A DNA stretch of 64,000 nucleotides from Actinomadura chibensis NBRC 106107 (GCF_001552135.1 NZ_BCQP01000045.1:1-64000); one strand, 5' to 3'; numbered from the stretch's first letter, positions 33,917 through 41,980 are shown. Numbers and translations are program-made. Notes: generated by a model not told the origin, from the letters alone.

Positions 33917-34837
33917 CTACTCGGCGGCGCCGACGGTCAGGACGACCTTGCCGCGGCCGTGGCCGGTCGCGACCTCGCGGTGCGCGTCCGCCGCCCGGTC
34001 CAGCGGGAACACGCCGCGCACGTGGACGCGCAGCCGCCCCTCGGCGTAGAAGCGGCCCGCCTCGGCGACGCGGGACGCCGACCGCCTGTCCGGGGTCGTC
34101 CGGACGCCGAGCGACGCCGCCCGCGCGTGGTCGACCAGCGTGATGACGCGGTCCCTGTCCTTGACGAGGTTCAGCGACACGTCCAGGGCGTGGCCTCCGG
34201 CGCCGTCGAGCGCGGCGTCGACCCCGCCGGGCGCGGCGGCGCGGACGCGCTCCTCCAGCCCGTCCCCGTAGGCGACCGGGACCGCGCCGATCGAGCGCAG
34301 GTAGTCGTGGTTGCCCTCACTCGCGGTGCCGATCACGGTCGCGCCCGCGATCCGGGCGAGCTGGACGGCGACCGTCCCGACCGCGCCCGCCGCCGCGTGC
34401 ACGAGCAGCGTGTCCCCTTCGCCGACGCCCATCGCCTCAAGCGCGATGTGCGGGGTCATCACGGCGGCCGGGAAGCCGCCCGCGACCTCCCACGGCATGC
34501 CCTCGGGCCGGGCCGTCACCGCGGCCGCCGGGACGGCGACGTACTCCGCGTAGGCGTTGAGACGGCAGTTGCCGACCACCTCGTCCCCGATCTTCACGTC
34601 GGTGACGCCCGCGCCGACCTGGTCGACCACGCCCGCGAACTCGTTGCCGGGGACGCGCGGGAAGCCGTCCGGCGTCCCCGGCGGCGTCCAGCCCTCCCGG
34701 ATGGCCAGGTCGTACGGCTGCACACCGGCCGTCACCACCCGGACCCGCACCTCGCCCGGCCCCGCCTCGGGCGCCGGGACGTCCAGCACCCTCAGCACGT
34801 CCGGCCCGCCCGGCTCCTCGAATCCCGCGACCCGCAT
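33917..34837 (-). CDS. Zinc-independent quinone oxidoreductase-like MDR protein
   Basis: A 306-residue medium-chain dehydrogenase/reductase: MRVAGFEEPGGPDVLRV start, GNEFAGVVDQVGAGVTDVKIGDEVVG and nucleotide motif VHAAAGAVGTVAVQLAR. The catalytic-zinc cysteine and structural-zinc cysteines are missing, placing it with NADPH:quinone oxidoreductases. Its promoter has the 19-bp spacer and inverted repeat typical of MerR-type control, so it may respond to redox-active or toxic compounds. Confidence 0.85.
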   Translation of the reverse strand: MRVAGFEEPGGPDVLRVLDVPAPEAGPGEVRVRVVTAGVQPYDLAIREGWTPPGTPDGFPRVPGNEFAGVVDQVGAGVTDVKIGDEVVGNCRLNAYAEYVAVPAAAVTARPEGMPWEVAGGFPAAVMTPHIALEAMGVGEGDTLLVHAAAGAVGTVAVQLARIAGATVIGTASEGNHDYLRSIGAVPVAYGDGLEERVRAAAPGGVDAALDGAGGHALDVSLNLVKDRDRVITLVDHARAASLGVRTTPDRRSASRVAEAGRFYAEGRLRVHVRGVFPLDRAADAHREVATGHGRGKVVLTVGAAE

Positions 34838-34870
34838 GGTCGTCCCCCCTCCGTCGTCGTCTGGAAGGGG

Positions 34871-34901
34871 ACGCTATGACCTCAACCAAACCTGAGGTCA
34901 A
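34871..34901 (-). promoter_or_regulatory. MerR-type promoter/operator of the quinone oxidoreductase gene
   Basis: On the minus strand -35 TTGACC (34896-34901) and -10 TAGCGT (34871-34876) are separated by 19 bp instead of 17. The spacer holds a perfect inverted repeat, TGACCTCA (34877-34884) and TGAGGTCA (34893-34900). The long spacer plus dyad is the hallmark of MerR/SoxR-activated promoters. The site overlaps the 3' end of the upstream SDR gene. No merR gene is in the window. Confidence 0.7.
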
Positions 34902-35689
34902 TTCTTAGGCAGCATCCGCCGCATCAGGGCGTGCGCGTCGGCGACCAGTTCGGCGCGCGGGAAGCCCGCGCGCTGCCGCGCCGTCTCGTAGTTGCCGCCC
35001 GCGACCCAGACGGGGCCGTCCGCCAGGTGGTCGAGGCCCTCGCGGGCGACGTCGTCGGGATCGGCGACGAGCAGGCCCGGGATGTCCATGTCGAGCCCGG
35101 CGCGCTCCATCGCCGGGGTGCGGGTCACGCCGAGCACCAGCTCCAGGACGTCCACCCCGTGCTCGCGCATCTCCAGCCACAGCCCCTCGGCGAAGATCCG
35201 TCCGAACGCCTTCACCGCCGCGTAGACGCTGATCCGCGCCTGCCCCATGAACCCGGCGAGGGACCCGACCAGCAGGATCCCGCCGCGCCCGCGCTCCTTC
35301 ATCGGCGCGCCGAAATGGCGCGTCAGCGCGAGCTGCGCCGTGATGTTGAGGTCGATGACGCCCTGGAACCCGTCCAGGTCGCCGGTGACGAACTCGTGCC
35401 GGTAGCTGTTCGCGCCCGCGTTGAAGACGAGCAGGCCGACCTCCAGGCCGTCGGTGACCGCGCGGACCCTCGCCAGCGCGTCGGGGGAGACGAGGTCGAG
35501 TTCCAGCGTCCTGACCTGCATGCCCTTCGCCCGGACGGCGTCCGCCGTCTCCGCCAGCGGCCCCGGCCTGCGGGCGATCAGCACGAGGTTCAGCCCCGCG
35601 TCGGCGAGCCGGTGCGCGAACGCCGCGCCGACGCCCTCCGAGCCGCCCGCGACGACGGCCCACGGTCCGTACCGGTCGATCACGCTCAC
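34898..35689 (-). CDS. Short-chain dehydrogenase/reductase
   Basis: A 263-residue SDR: cofactor motif VAGGSEGVGAAFAHRLADAG, NAG in LLVFNAGANSY, active-site Ser in LVGSLAGFMG and YAAVKAF (Tyr-x-x-x-Lys). The substrate is unknown; neighbours suggest a hydroxysteroid or related alcohol. GTG start overlapping the stop of the preceding small gene as GTGA, so KshA, the small protein and this SDR form one operon. Confidence 0.85.
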   Translation of the reverse strand: MSVIDRYGPWAVVAGGSEGVGAAFAHRLADAGLNLVLIARRPGPLAETADAVRAKGMQVRTLELDLVSPDALARVRAVTDGLEVGLLVFNAGANSYRHEFVTGDLDGFQGVIDLNITAQLALTRHFGAPMKERGRGGILLVGSLAGFMGQARISVYAAVKAFGRIFAEGLWLEMREHGVDVLELVLGVTRTPAMERAGLDMDIPGLLVADPDDVAREGLDHLADGPVWVAGGNYETARQRAGFPRAELVADAHALMRRMLPKN

Positions 35690-35925
35690 TCCATCACCGT
35701 GATGGCGCCGGTCAGCGCCGCCTCCTGGATCGCCGAACGCAGCGCCGGGCAGGTCGCGTGCGGGTCGGCGGCGAGGCCCGTGCACGCCGCCCGCGCCGCC
35801 GCGTTCCACTGGATGCTCGTCTGCTCCCAGCTCGCCTTGCGGGCCAGCACCTCGGCGTCGCAGCGGCGGCACCGGACGGGCAGCAGCGGCCCGTCCAGCA
35901 GCCGGTCGTCCCGCCGGGTCGTCAC
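35686..35925 (-). CDS. Small CxxC protein between kshA and SDR
   Basis: A 79-residue protein, not assigned to a named family. It starts VTTRRDDRLL and contains VRCRRCDAEV (CxxC) plus two later cysteines in AACTGLAADPHATCPAL, which together could bind zinc or an iron-sulfur cluster. Both ends overlap neighbours (GTGA with kshA, GTGA with the SDR), so it is certainly translated with them. A small protein linked to the KshA oxygenase, possibly for assembly or electron transfer, is a guess from context. Confidence 0.6.
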   Translation of the reverse strand: MTTRRDDRLLDGPLLPVRCRRCDAEVLARKASWEQTSIQWNAAARAACTGLAADPHATCPALRSAIQEAALTGAITVME

Positions 35926-37076
35926 GCCGAGGCCCCCTGCGCCGCGCGGCGCGCGAGGTTCTCCTCGACCTCCCGCTGCCACGACTCGACCGGCCGGGTC
36001 GTGTCGATCTCGAACTCGAACCGGTCGGTCATCTCCGGCGCGACGTCCGCGACGTCCACGAAGAACTGCCGGTACCAGCGGCGGAGCTGGTAGACGGGGC
36101 CGTCCTCCTCGCACAGCAGCGGGTTGTCGATGCGTGTCTTGTTCCGCCAGATCTCGATGTCCTGCTCGAACCCGGTCAGGATGAAGTCGGACAGCTTCCG
36201 CGCCGTCGCCTCCGCCGCCTCGGGCGGGAGCGCGTCGCTGTGCTGGACGATGATCCCCGAGTGCAGGGAGAAGGAGTCCTGGTCGATCGGATAGTGGCAG
36301 TTGATCAGGACGGAGTGCAGGTCGTACCCCTCGTAGTGGTACGTCAGCTCGTCGATCATGAAGGAGGGGCCGTGGTAGGACGCGACGGAGCTGTTGCCGA
36401 GCATCCGCGGCCCGCCGCCTCCGCCGTCCCGCGGCTCGCGGGCGTCGTCCCTGGACCGGCCCCGCATGATCTGCGTCGCGACGTGCCCCTCGAAGATGTT
36501 CTTGAAGTACGTCGGGAACGACTTGTGGATGTAGAAGAAATGGGCCATGTCGACGACGTTGTCGATGACCTCGCGGGCGTTGGTGTGGACGGTCGTCTCC
36601 GTCCAGCGCCAGTCCGTCCAGTCGTCGCGGGTGGCGCCCTCGATGACCGGGATCGTCACGTCGTCCGGCGGCTTGTTGCCCTCGGGGTCGTTCCAGACGA
36701 ACAGGAGCCCGTCCTGCGTCATCGTGGGCCACGCCGCCGTCCGCGCCCGCAGCGGGACGCGCCGCGAGTACGGGATCTTCTTGCACCGCCCGTCGCCGCC
36801 CCACCGCCAGTCGTGGAACGGGCACGCGATCTCGTTGCCCTTGACGGTGCCCTGCGAGAGGTCGCCGCCCATGTGGCGGCAGTATCCGTCCAGGACGTTG
36901 GTCGCACCGTCCGCGCCGGTGAACACGACGAGCTTCTGACCGAAGGCGTTGACCGTGTGGGGCTTCCCGTCCCGGTACTTCTCGGCCAGCCCGAGACAGT
37001 GCCATCCTCGGGCGAACCGGGAGGAGACGGCCTCCGCCTCGATGGCGCGGACGGCGTCCGGCTCGGTTGCGGTCAC
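35922..37076 (-). CDS. kshA: 3-Ketosteroid 9-alpha-hydroxylase oxygenase, KshA-like
   Basis: A 384-residue Rieske oxygenase. The Rieske cluster motif is CRHMGGDLSQGTVKG then CPFHDW (CxH...CxxH) near residues 66-90; the mononuclear iron site is NVVDMAHFFYIHKSFPTYF (Asp/His/His), very like KshA. It hydroxylates C9 of ring-A-activated steroids using electrons from KshB. A Gly/Arg-rich insert near residue 215 (DDAREPRDGGGGGPRM) is unusual. GTG start with GAAGGG upstream. Divergent from the hsaA-like gene. Confidence 0.9.
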   Translation of the reverse strand: MTATEPDAVRAIEAEAVSSRFARGWHCLGLAEKYRDGKPHTVNAFGQKLVVFTGADGATNVLDGYCRHMGGDLSQGTVKGNEIACPFHDWRWGGDGRCKKIPYSRRVPLRARTAAWPTMTQDGLLFVWNDPEGNKPPDDVTIPVIEGATRDDWTDWRWTETTVHTNAREVIDNVVDMAHFFYIHKSFPTYFKNIFEGHVATQIMRGRSRDDAREPRDGGGGGPRMLGNSSVASYHGPSFMIDELTYHYEGYDLHSVLINCHYPIDQDSFSLHSGIIVQHSDALPPEAAEATARKLSDFILTGFEQDIEIWRNKTRIDNPLLCEEDGPVYQLRRWYRQFFVDVADVAPEMTDRFEFEIDTTRPVESWQREVEENLARRAAQGASA

Positions 37077-37147
37077 GGTGGATCATCCCTTCGGCGATGG
37101 GTCGACCATTCGAACGTTAGGTCGCGGCGCGCCGTCCGGTCCGGCGA

Positions 37148-37164
37148 GTCCCGGTGGCCGGGAC
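37148..37164. promoter_or_regulatory. Palindrome in the kshA/hsaA-like divergent region resembling the 17-bp motif
   Basis: GTCCCGGTGGCCGGGAC is a near-perfect palindrome (seven-base arms around TGG) and matches 13 of 17 positions of GTCCCGCTGATCGGGAT at 25512, with the same spacing. Confidence 0.4.
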
Positions 37165-37228
37165 GCCCGCGCCCGCGCGCGCGCCGCCATGGTGTTCTGC
37201 GGGACAGAGCGAAAGGAACGGAGCAGGG

Positions 37229-38395
37229 ATGAGCAATGAGGTCTTGGACGCGGTGCGCGGCCTGCTGCCCGGCATCGCCGAGCGGGCCCGGTCCGTCGAC
37301 GAGAAGGGGCGCATCCCCGCCGAGACCATCCGCGAGCTCACCGCGGCCGGGGTGTTCCGCATGCTCCAGCCGACCCGGCACGGCGGCGCCGAGGACGACC
37401 CCGTCGCGTTCTACGAGGTCATCCGCGCGATCTCGGGCGCCTGCGGCTCGACGGGCTGGGTCGCGGCGGTGCTCGGCGTCCACTCCTGGCACCTCGGCCT
37501 GTTCCCGGACGAGGCGCAGCGCGAGGTGTGGGCGGCGGGCCCGGACACGCTGGTCGCCTCGTCCTACGCCCCGATCGGACGCCTCACCCCCGTCGACGGC
37601 GGGTTCGAGCTGACCGGGCGGTGGTCGTTCTCGTCCGGCTGCGAGTTCACGTCGTGGGCCCTGCTCGGCGCGCTGGTCGTCGGCGCGGAGGGCCGCCCGG
37701 TCGACTTCATGACGGTGCTCGTCCCCGCGACCGACTACGAGATCCGCGAGGTCTGGGACTCGATGGGCCTGCGCGGCACCGCCAGCGACGACATCGTCGT
37801 GGAGCGGGCGTTCGTCCCGTCCCACCGGGCGATGCGCAACTTCGAGCAGGCGCAGCTCCGCAACCCCGGCCGCAAGGTCAACCCCGGCCCGCTCTACCGC
37901 ATGCCGTTCGGGACGATCTTCACCAGCACCGTCGCCGCCAGCGTGATCGGCATGGCGGCGGGCTGCCACGACCGGTACGTCGCGAGCATGCGGGACCGGA
38001 TCCGGCTCAGCCTCGGCGGCGGCCGCTTCGTCGAGGACCAGTTCGCGCAGGTCGCCGTCGCCCGCGCCGCGTCCGAGATCGACGCGGCCATTCTCCAGAC
38101 CGACCGGAACGTCCGGGAGATCCACGAGTACGCGCTGCGCGACGAGAAGATCCCGATGGAACTGCGGCTGCGCGCCCGCCGCGACCAGGTCCGCGGCACC
38201 GAACGCGCCATCGAGGCCATCGACATCCTGTTCAAGACGGCCGGGGGCAATTCCCTGCGCCGGGGAAACGTCATCGAACGCGCCTGGCGCGACGCCCACG
38301 CGGGCAGCGTCCACGTCGCCAACGACGTCGAACACGCCCTCTCGATGTACGGCCGCGGCGTCTTCGGCCTGAAGGTAGAGGACAACCTCGTCTGA
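37229..38395 (+). CDS. hsaA: HsaA-like 3-HSA hydroxylase, oxygenase component, paralogue 2
   Basis: A 388-residue flavin-dependent monooxygenase, the closer of the two copies to mycobacterial HsaA: LTAAGVFRMLQPTRHGG, GACGSTGWVAAVLGVHSWHL, GRWSFSSGCEFTSW, ELRLRARRDQVRGTERAI and ERAWRDAHAGSVHVANDVEHA. It would ortho-hydroxylate the phenolic 9,10-seco steroid with flavin from the HsaB-like reductase. ATG with GGAGCAGG upstream. Divergent from kshA with a shared 152-bp control region. Confidence 0.85.
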   Translation: MSNEVLDAVRGLLPGIAERARSVDEKGRIPAETIRELTAAGVFRMLQPTRHGGAEDDPVAFYEVIRAISGACGSTGWVAAVLGVHSWHLGLFPDEAQREVWAAGPDTLVASSYAPIGRLTPVDGGFELTGRWSFSSGCEFTSWALLGALVVGAEGRPVDFMTVLVPATDYEIREVWDSMGLRGTASDDIVVERAFVPSHRAMRNFEQAQLRNPGRKVNPGPLYRMPFGTIFTSTVAASVIGMAAGCHDRYVASMRDRIRLSLGGGRFVEDQFAQVAVARAASEIDAAILQTDRNVREIHEYALRDEKIPMELRLRARRDQVRGTERAIEAIDILFKTAGGNSLRRGNVIERAWRDAHAGSVHVANDVEHALSMYGRGVFGLKVEDNLV

Positions 38396-38398
38396 CCG

Positions 38399-38662
38399 TC
38401 AGTAGCGCCCCATGCCGATGGCCGTCCCGTCCCCGTTGGGCGTGGCGGCCATGTTGTGGCCGATCGCGGTGCCGTCCGGGGCGAGCGCGGCGTGCCCTCC
38501 ACCAACGCCGTGCGAGAAGGCGATCACCGCGCCGACGACAAGCAGCGCGGCCACCAAGGCACCGACCACGAGCACCCCCGCCCTATGCCGCCCGACGTTC
38601 ACCCCCGGGTAACCGGAGGCCAGAGCTGCGGCGGCCGTCACCGCGAGCACACGCATCCTCAT
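38399..38662 (-). CDS. Small membrane-anchored hypothetical protein
   Basis: An 87-residue protein with a Met-Arg start, an alanine-rich N-terminal stretch and a clear membrane helix AGVLVVGALVAALLVVGAVIAF at residues 28-49, then a short Gly/Ala/His tail in which TAIG occurs twice. AAGGAG lies six bases before the ATG, a strong ribosome site, which is the main reason to accept the gene. Ends 3 bp from the hsaA-like stop. No family recognised. Confidence 0.55.
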   Translation of the reverse strand: MRMRVLAVTAAAALASGYPGVNVGRHRAGVLVVGALVAALLVVGAVIAFSHGVGGGHAALAPDGTAIGHNMAATPNGDGTAIGMGRY

Positions 38663-38815
38663 CGAATTCTCCTTTGTCTTCCGAACCGTCGTCCACAGCT
38701 AGATATGCGCTGCGGTTACACGGTCCTGGAGGGCGCCTTGCCGAATCCGCAAACATCCGCGCTCTTTCGGGAAAGGGCTGGCAAGACTGGCCGAGCCCTA
38801 CCGAAGGAGACCACC

Positions 38816-39298
38816 ATGCCGCCCACACGCCGCCGCGACACCCCGCCGCCCCGAACCGGAAACAACGAGACCGAGACCCTGCGCGGTTTCCTCGACTACC
38901 TGCGCACCTCGATGGCCGCGAAGGTCGACGGCGCCCCCGAACCCGGGGCCCGAACGCCCGGCGTCCCGTCCGGCACGAACCTGCTGGGCCTGCTCAACCA
39001 CCTCACCTACGTCGAACGCTCGATGTTCCTGGGCGACCAGGTCTCCGACTGGGAGGCGACGTTCCAAGCGGCCCCCACAGACACCGTGTCCGACGTCGTG
39101 ACCCGCTACCAAGAAGCAGTCGGCAAAGCGAACAAGGTCCTTGACGGCTGCACAGACTTGGCCGCCCCGATCCCGCGCCCCGGCCGCCCGGCCCCCAGCG
39201 TCCGCTGGGCCCTGACCCACATGATCGAAGAAACCGCCCGCCACGCCGGCCACGCCGACATCCTCCGCGAACAACTGGACAAAACCACCGGCCGCTAA
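38816..39298 (+). CDS. DinB/DUF664 family protein
   Basis: A 160-residue four-helix protein with the DUF664 pattern ETLRGFLDYLRTSM, GLLNHLTYVERSMFLGD (metal His), and WALTHMIEETARHAGHADILREQLD (second metal His pair). In actinobacteria these DinB-like proteins are thought to be thiol-dependent enzymes; no substrate is known. GAAGGAGACCACC precedes the ATG. Confidence 0.85.
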   Translation: MPPTRRRDTPPPRTGNNETETLRGFLDYLRTSMAAKVDGAPEPGARTPGVPSGTNLLGLLNHLTYVERSMFLGDQVSDWEATFQAAPTDTVSDVVTRYQEAVGKANKVLDGCTDLAAPIPRPGRPAPSVRWALTHMIEETARHAGHADILREQLDKTTGR

Positions 39299-39483
39299 CC
39301 CACCAGCACCACCCCTTTCCCACGTGGTCAAGAAGAAGCAGACGGAAACGACGACCGCAACACCCGCGAGAGACGGAAGACCGCGTCACCAGCGGTCAGC
39401 GATGCGTGCGCTCGGGCCGCTGGGGATCTGAGTGCGAAATGGTGCCATTCCCTGGCGTCCTCGCCGCCGTGTAGGCCGTCCGG

Positions 39484-39690
39484 CTATTTGTCGTAGCGTC
39501 CGGTTCGGATCTGGGTTGTGAGGGTGGTCCATGCGGCGGGAGTGAGCGTGATGTGGCCGTGCTCGGGGGCCTTGCTGTCGCGGACACCGATGTTGGTACC
39601 GAGGCTCGCGACTTCGACGCACTGGCCGTTGGCGCTGCTGCGGGTGCTCTTTCGCCACCGGGCATGCCAGGGGTCATGCGGGGCGATCAT
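39484..39690 (-). CDS. DUF397 protein, copy 1
   Basis: A 68-residue protein with the DUF397 signature WRKSTRSSANGQCVEVAS ... VRDSKAPEHGHITLTPAAWTTL. DUF397 proteins are small partners (often toxin- or anti-sigma-like in pairing) of XRE/DUF5753 regulators in actinomycetes. It has GAGGAGCAAC before the ATG. Nearly the same as copy 2, differing in the N-terminus (MIAPHDPWHA) and a few residues. Confidence 0.85.
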   Translation of the reverse strand: MIAPHDPWHARWRKSTRSSANGQCVEVASLGTNIGVRDSKAPEHGHITLTPAAWTTLTTQIRTGRYDK

Positions 39691-39818
39691 GTTGCTCCTC
39701 AGGTCCGATGCAGGTCTTTCGCGGCCGTCGCGATCAGTGAAGCGGGTGCGCTCGGGCCGCTGGGAGTCTGGACGCGGGACGCCGTTCCCTCGGCGGCCTT
39801 GCCGTGTCGGCCGTCCGG

Positions 39819-40013
39819 CTAGTTGTCGTAGCGTCCGGTTCGGATTTGGGTTGTGAGGGTGGTCCATGCCTTGGGGGTGAGCGTGATGTGGCCGTGCTCG
39901 GGGGCTTTGCTGTCGCGGACGCCGATGTTCGCGTCGAGGCTCGCGACTTCGACGCACTGGCCGTTGCCGCTGCTGCGAGTGCTCTTTCGCCACTGGACGC
40001 GCGAGGTGGTCAT
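39819..40013 (-). CDS. DUF397 protein, copy 2
   Basis: A 64-residue protein with WRKSTRSSGNGQCVEVASLD and SKAPEHGHITLTPKAWTTL. It starts by overlap with the end of the DUF5753 remnant, the normal arrangement for this pair, and AGGAGCACG precedes the ATG. Because the regulator gene upstream is broken, its usual partner is missing at this locus. Confidence 0.85.
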   Translation of the reverse strand: MTTSRVQWRKSTRSSGNGQCVEVASLDANIGVRDSKAPEHGHITLTPKAWTTLTTQIRTGRYDN

Positions 40014-40244
40014 CGTGCTCCTCCACTGGAGTGCAGGTCTTTCGCGGCCGCAGCGATCAACGAAGCGGATGCGCCCGGGCTGAGCGCTCCGGCGCGAAGG
40101 TGGGTGAATGCAAGGTTATACCGCGCGATGTCCGATTCCTCTTCCAAGAAGAGGTCTCCCGCCTGGCTGTCGACGTAGACGATGTCGGGTCCGATCGCCT
40201 CGTCGAAGTTCATGACGACGAAGGAACCTTGTCATGCCTGAATG
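40010..40244 (-). pseudogene. 3' remnant of an XRE/DUF5753 regulator gene
   Basis: The readable part encodes GSFVVMNFDEAIGPDIVYVDSQAGDLFLEEESDIARY and LAFTHLRAGALSP..ASLIAAAAKDL, the C-terminal part of DUF5753, here about 70 of the usual roughly 280 residues. Just upstream, HSGMT (fitting the family's HPGMTGSF) is in another frame; one extra base near 40229 would explain it. No helix-turn-helix part exists upstream, where an unrelated gene begins at 40303. The intact 67-codon reading from ATG 40213 could still be translated. Confidence 0.6.
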
Positions 40245-40275
40245 TGCAGGGGGCGGGCTGGAGTGAGTTTGGGCG

Positions 40276-40288
40276 GCACACGGTGTGC
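40276..40288. promoter_or_regulatory. 13-base palindrome before a hypothetical gene
   Basis: GCACACGGTGTGC is a perfect palindrome about the central G and lies 14 bp before the ATG at 40303, where a repressor site would act. Confidence 0.35.
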
Positions 40289-40302
40289 TTTGAGGTCGTT
40301 CG

Positions 40303-40692
40303 ATGAGGCGGCTGTGGGCGCTGATGCGGCGGTCGGCCGGGACGGCGGCGGACTGGGACGGGCTGACGCGCCACGACCAGGCGCGGGCCGTCCGGGGCCT
40401 GCTGGCCGGGCCGTGCCCGGAGACCGTCTTCCTCTTCGCCGGTCTCGGGGCCGAGGCGCGGCGGGCGTTCGAGGTGTTTCCGGACGAGGCGCGGGCCTGG
40501 CGGTCGATGGCGGAGATGGAGGCGGCGCGGGCGCGGGCGTGGTCGCGGCAGGGCCGGGTGTGGGACGCGGGCCTGTGCGTGGGGCGGGCCCAGGCGTACC
40601 GGGCGGCGGCACGGCAGGTCGAGGACGTCCTGATCGAGTCGCTCGGCCTGTGGGACCAGTACGAGCGGCAGGCCGGGGAGAACGGGCGTTGA
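40303..40692 (+). CDS. Hypothetical protein
   Basis: A 129-residue, Ala/Arg-rich, mostly helical protein with no membrane segment and no recognised family. TTGAGG lies seven bases before the ATG. Its sequence includes DARAWRSMAEMEAARARAWSRQGRVWDAG, which looks like a helical hairpin or TPR-like pair. It converges on the secreted lipase gene with 9 bp between stops. A real gene is likely but not certain. Confidence 0.5.
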   Translation: MRRLWALMRRSAGTAADWDGLTRHDQARAVRGLLAGPCPETVFLFAGLGAEARRAFEVFPDEARAWRSMAEMEAARARAWSRQGRVWDAGLCVGRAQAYRAAARQVEDVLIESLGLWDQYERQAGENGR

Positions 40693-40701
40693 CCGGCGCG
40701 T

Positions 40702-41856
40702 TCAGCAGGTGGTGGGCGTGGGGGCGCCGCGGCGGAGGGACTCGGTGAACTGGAGGGACGTCTCGAAGGAGGCGTCGATGCCGCCTCGGTGGTCGGCGCC
40801 GTCGAACGTCCGGTAGGCGATGCGCGCGTAGCGTTCGCAGAGGTCGTCGACGATGTTCCGCGTCGCGGCGGGGGAGACCTCGCGGTCGGCGGTGCCCTGG
40901 GCCACCAGGGTCGGGACGTTCAGGGTGAGGCCGAGCGCCTCTTGCGCGTTGTAGTAGGTCTCGAATCGGGTGAGGTCGGCGTCCGGGCGGAAGACCTTGT
41001 CCAGGGGGAGGCTGGCGCTCATCTGGCGGAGTTGGGCCAGGCAGGCGTTCGTCCGTCCGGCGGCGGCCAAGGGTGCGGCGTCGGGGGTCAGGAGGGCTTC
41101 CGGGGTGAAGGCCGGGTCGGCCGCGTGCGCGCCGTTGAGCAGGACGAAAAGGAACGGCAGCGCCGCCTCCGCCCCGGGTTGCTGGGACTTCACGTACACG
41201 GCGGTCCGGCTCATGTTCGAGCCCGGCGCGATCGCCACGGCGCCTCTCAGCCGGACGTCCTTCGCGCTGGTCGCCGCCGTGTAGAGGGCCGCCTGGCCGC
41301 CCTGGCTGTGCCCGGCGACGAACCAGTCGCGTCCGATTCGGCGGTCGACGCGGCGGGCCGCGCGGACGATGTCGACGACGGTGTTCGCCTCGCTGACGCC
41401 GTTCATGTACGGGTGCCCGCCGGGCGTGCCGAGGCCCTCGTAGTCGGTCTGGACGACGGCGTAGCCGCGCGACACCCACCGGTCGAGGTACGCCTCGGTG
41501 ATCGACAGGTAGTCGTGCGCGGGGCCGGTGGCGGTGTCGGCGGACGGCGCGCACGCGTCGGCCGTCCCGGTCGTGCCGTGCGCCCAGCTCAGCACCGGCC
41601 AGCCGCCGCGCGGCGGGCGGCCGCGGGGGACCGCGACGGTGCCGGTCACGACGATCTTCCGGCCGCCGACGCCCTCGGACGTGTAGCGGATCGCCCGGTT
41701 CACCGAGGCGCTCGGCAGCGCCGCCGCGGTCGCGAGCGGGCGCACGCTGATCAGGTTTCCGCGTTTGCCGGGGACGGCCTGGGCGGTGGGGACGGCGAGG
41801 CCCGCCGTCCCGGCGCAGACGGCTGCCGCGGCGGCGAGACCGCTCAGGGCTCTCAT
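40702..41856 (-). CDS. Secreted lipase/alpha-beta hydrolase (LIP family)
   Basis: A 384-residue secreted hydrolase. Signal peptide MRALSGLAAAAAVCAGTAGLA with a likely AQA cleavage site near residue 28. The nucleophile elbow is AGHSQGGQAAL, with the acid in GTADREVSP and the His in DGADHRGG. It resembles actinomycete secretory lipases that act on triglycerides or esters. GGAGG lies nine bases before the ATG. The 17-bp motif lies in the divergent region with the TetR gene, so it may share control with the catabolic genes. Confidence 0.85.
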   Translation of the reverse strand: MRALSGLAAAAAVCAGTAGLAVPTAQAVPGKRGNLISVRPLATAAALPSASVNRAIRYTSEGVGGRKIVVTGTVAVPRGRPPRGGWPVLSWAHGTTGTADACAPSADTATGPAHDYLSITEAYLDRWVSRGYAVVQTDYEGLGTPGGHPYMNGVSEANTVVDIVRAARRVDRRIGRDWFVAGHSQGGQAALYTAATSAKDVRLRGAVAIAPGSNMSRTAVYVKSQQPGAEAALPFLFVLLNGAHAADPAFTPEALLTPDAAPLAAAGRTNACLAQLRQMSASLPLDKVFRPDADLTRFETYYNAQEALGLTLNVPTLVAQGTADREVSPAATRNIVDDLCERYARIAYRTFDGADHRGGIDASFETSLQFTESLRRGAPTPTTC

Positions 41857-41963
41857 GACGTCCTGCCTCCTCCTCGTGTCCTGGACGGCGCGACACGCGC
41901 ACGCGCCGTTCGGGCTCGCGCGGCGACACGCTAGGCGCGCGGGGCGCGGCGGCGGGACGGGCG

Positions 41964-41980
41964 GTCCCACTGACCGGTAT
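41964..41980 (+). promoter_or_regulatory. 17-bp operator motif copy between lipase and tetR genes
   Basis: GTCCCACTGACCGGTAT; compare the copies at 25512, 45998 and 59347. It lies about 108 bp upstream of the lipase start. Confidence 0.5.

Larger units (their letters stand above)
39407..40069. repeat. Tandem duplication (two units of about 330 bp)
   Basis: Unit 1 (about 39407-39745) and unit 2 (about 39747-40069) are direct repeats of roughly 85-90 percent identity by eye. Each begins TGCGCTCGGGCCGCTGGG, contains a DUF397 gene and ends with a stretch matching the 3' end of a DUF5753 gene (GCAGGTCTTTCGCGGCCG). Unit 1 therefore contains a useless DUF5753 tail between the two DUF397 genes, a trace of the duplication event. 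Confidence 0.75.

Noticed and set aside
33866-34879. ATG with a good GAGAGGAACGACG leader just after the ahpD-like gene
   Set aside because: The reading runs through the terminator stem and antisense to the quinone oxidoreductase; its product has no recognisable domain.
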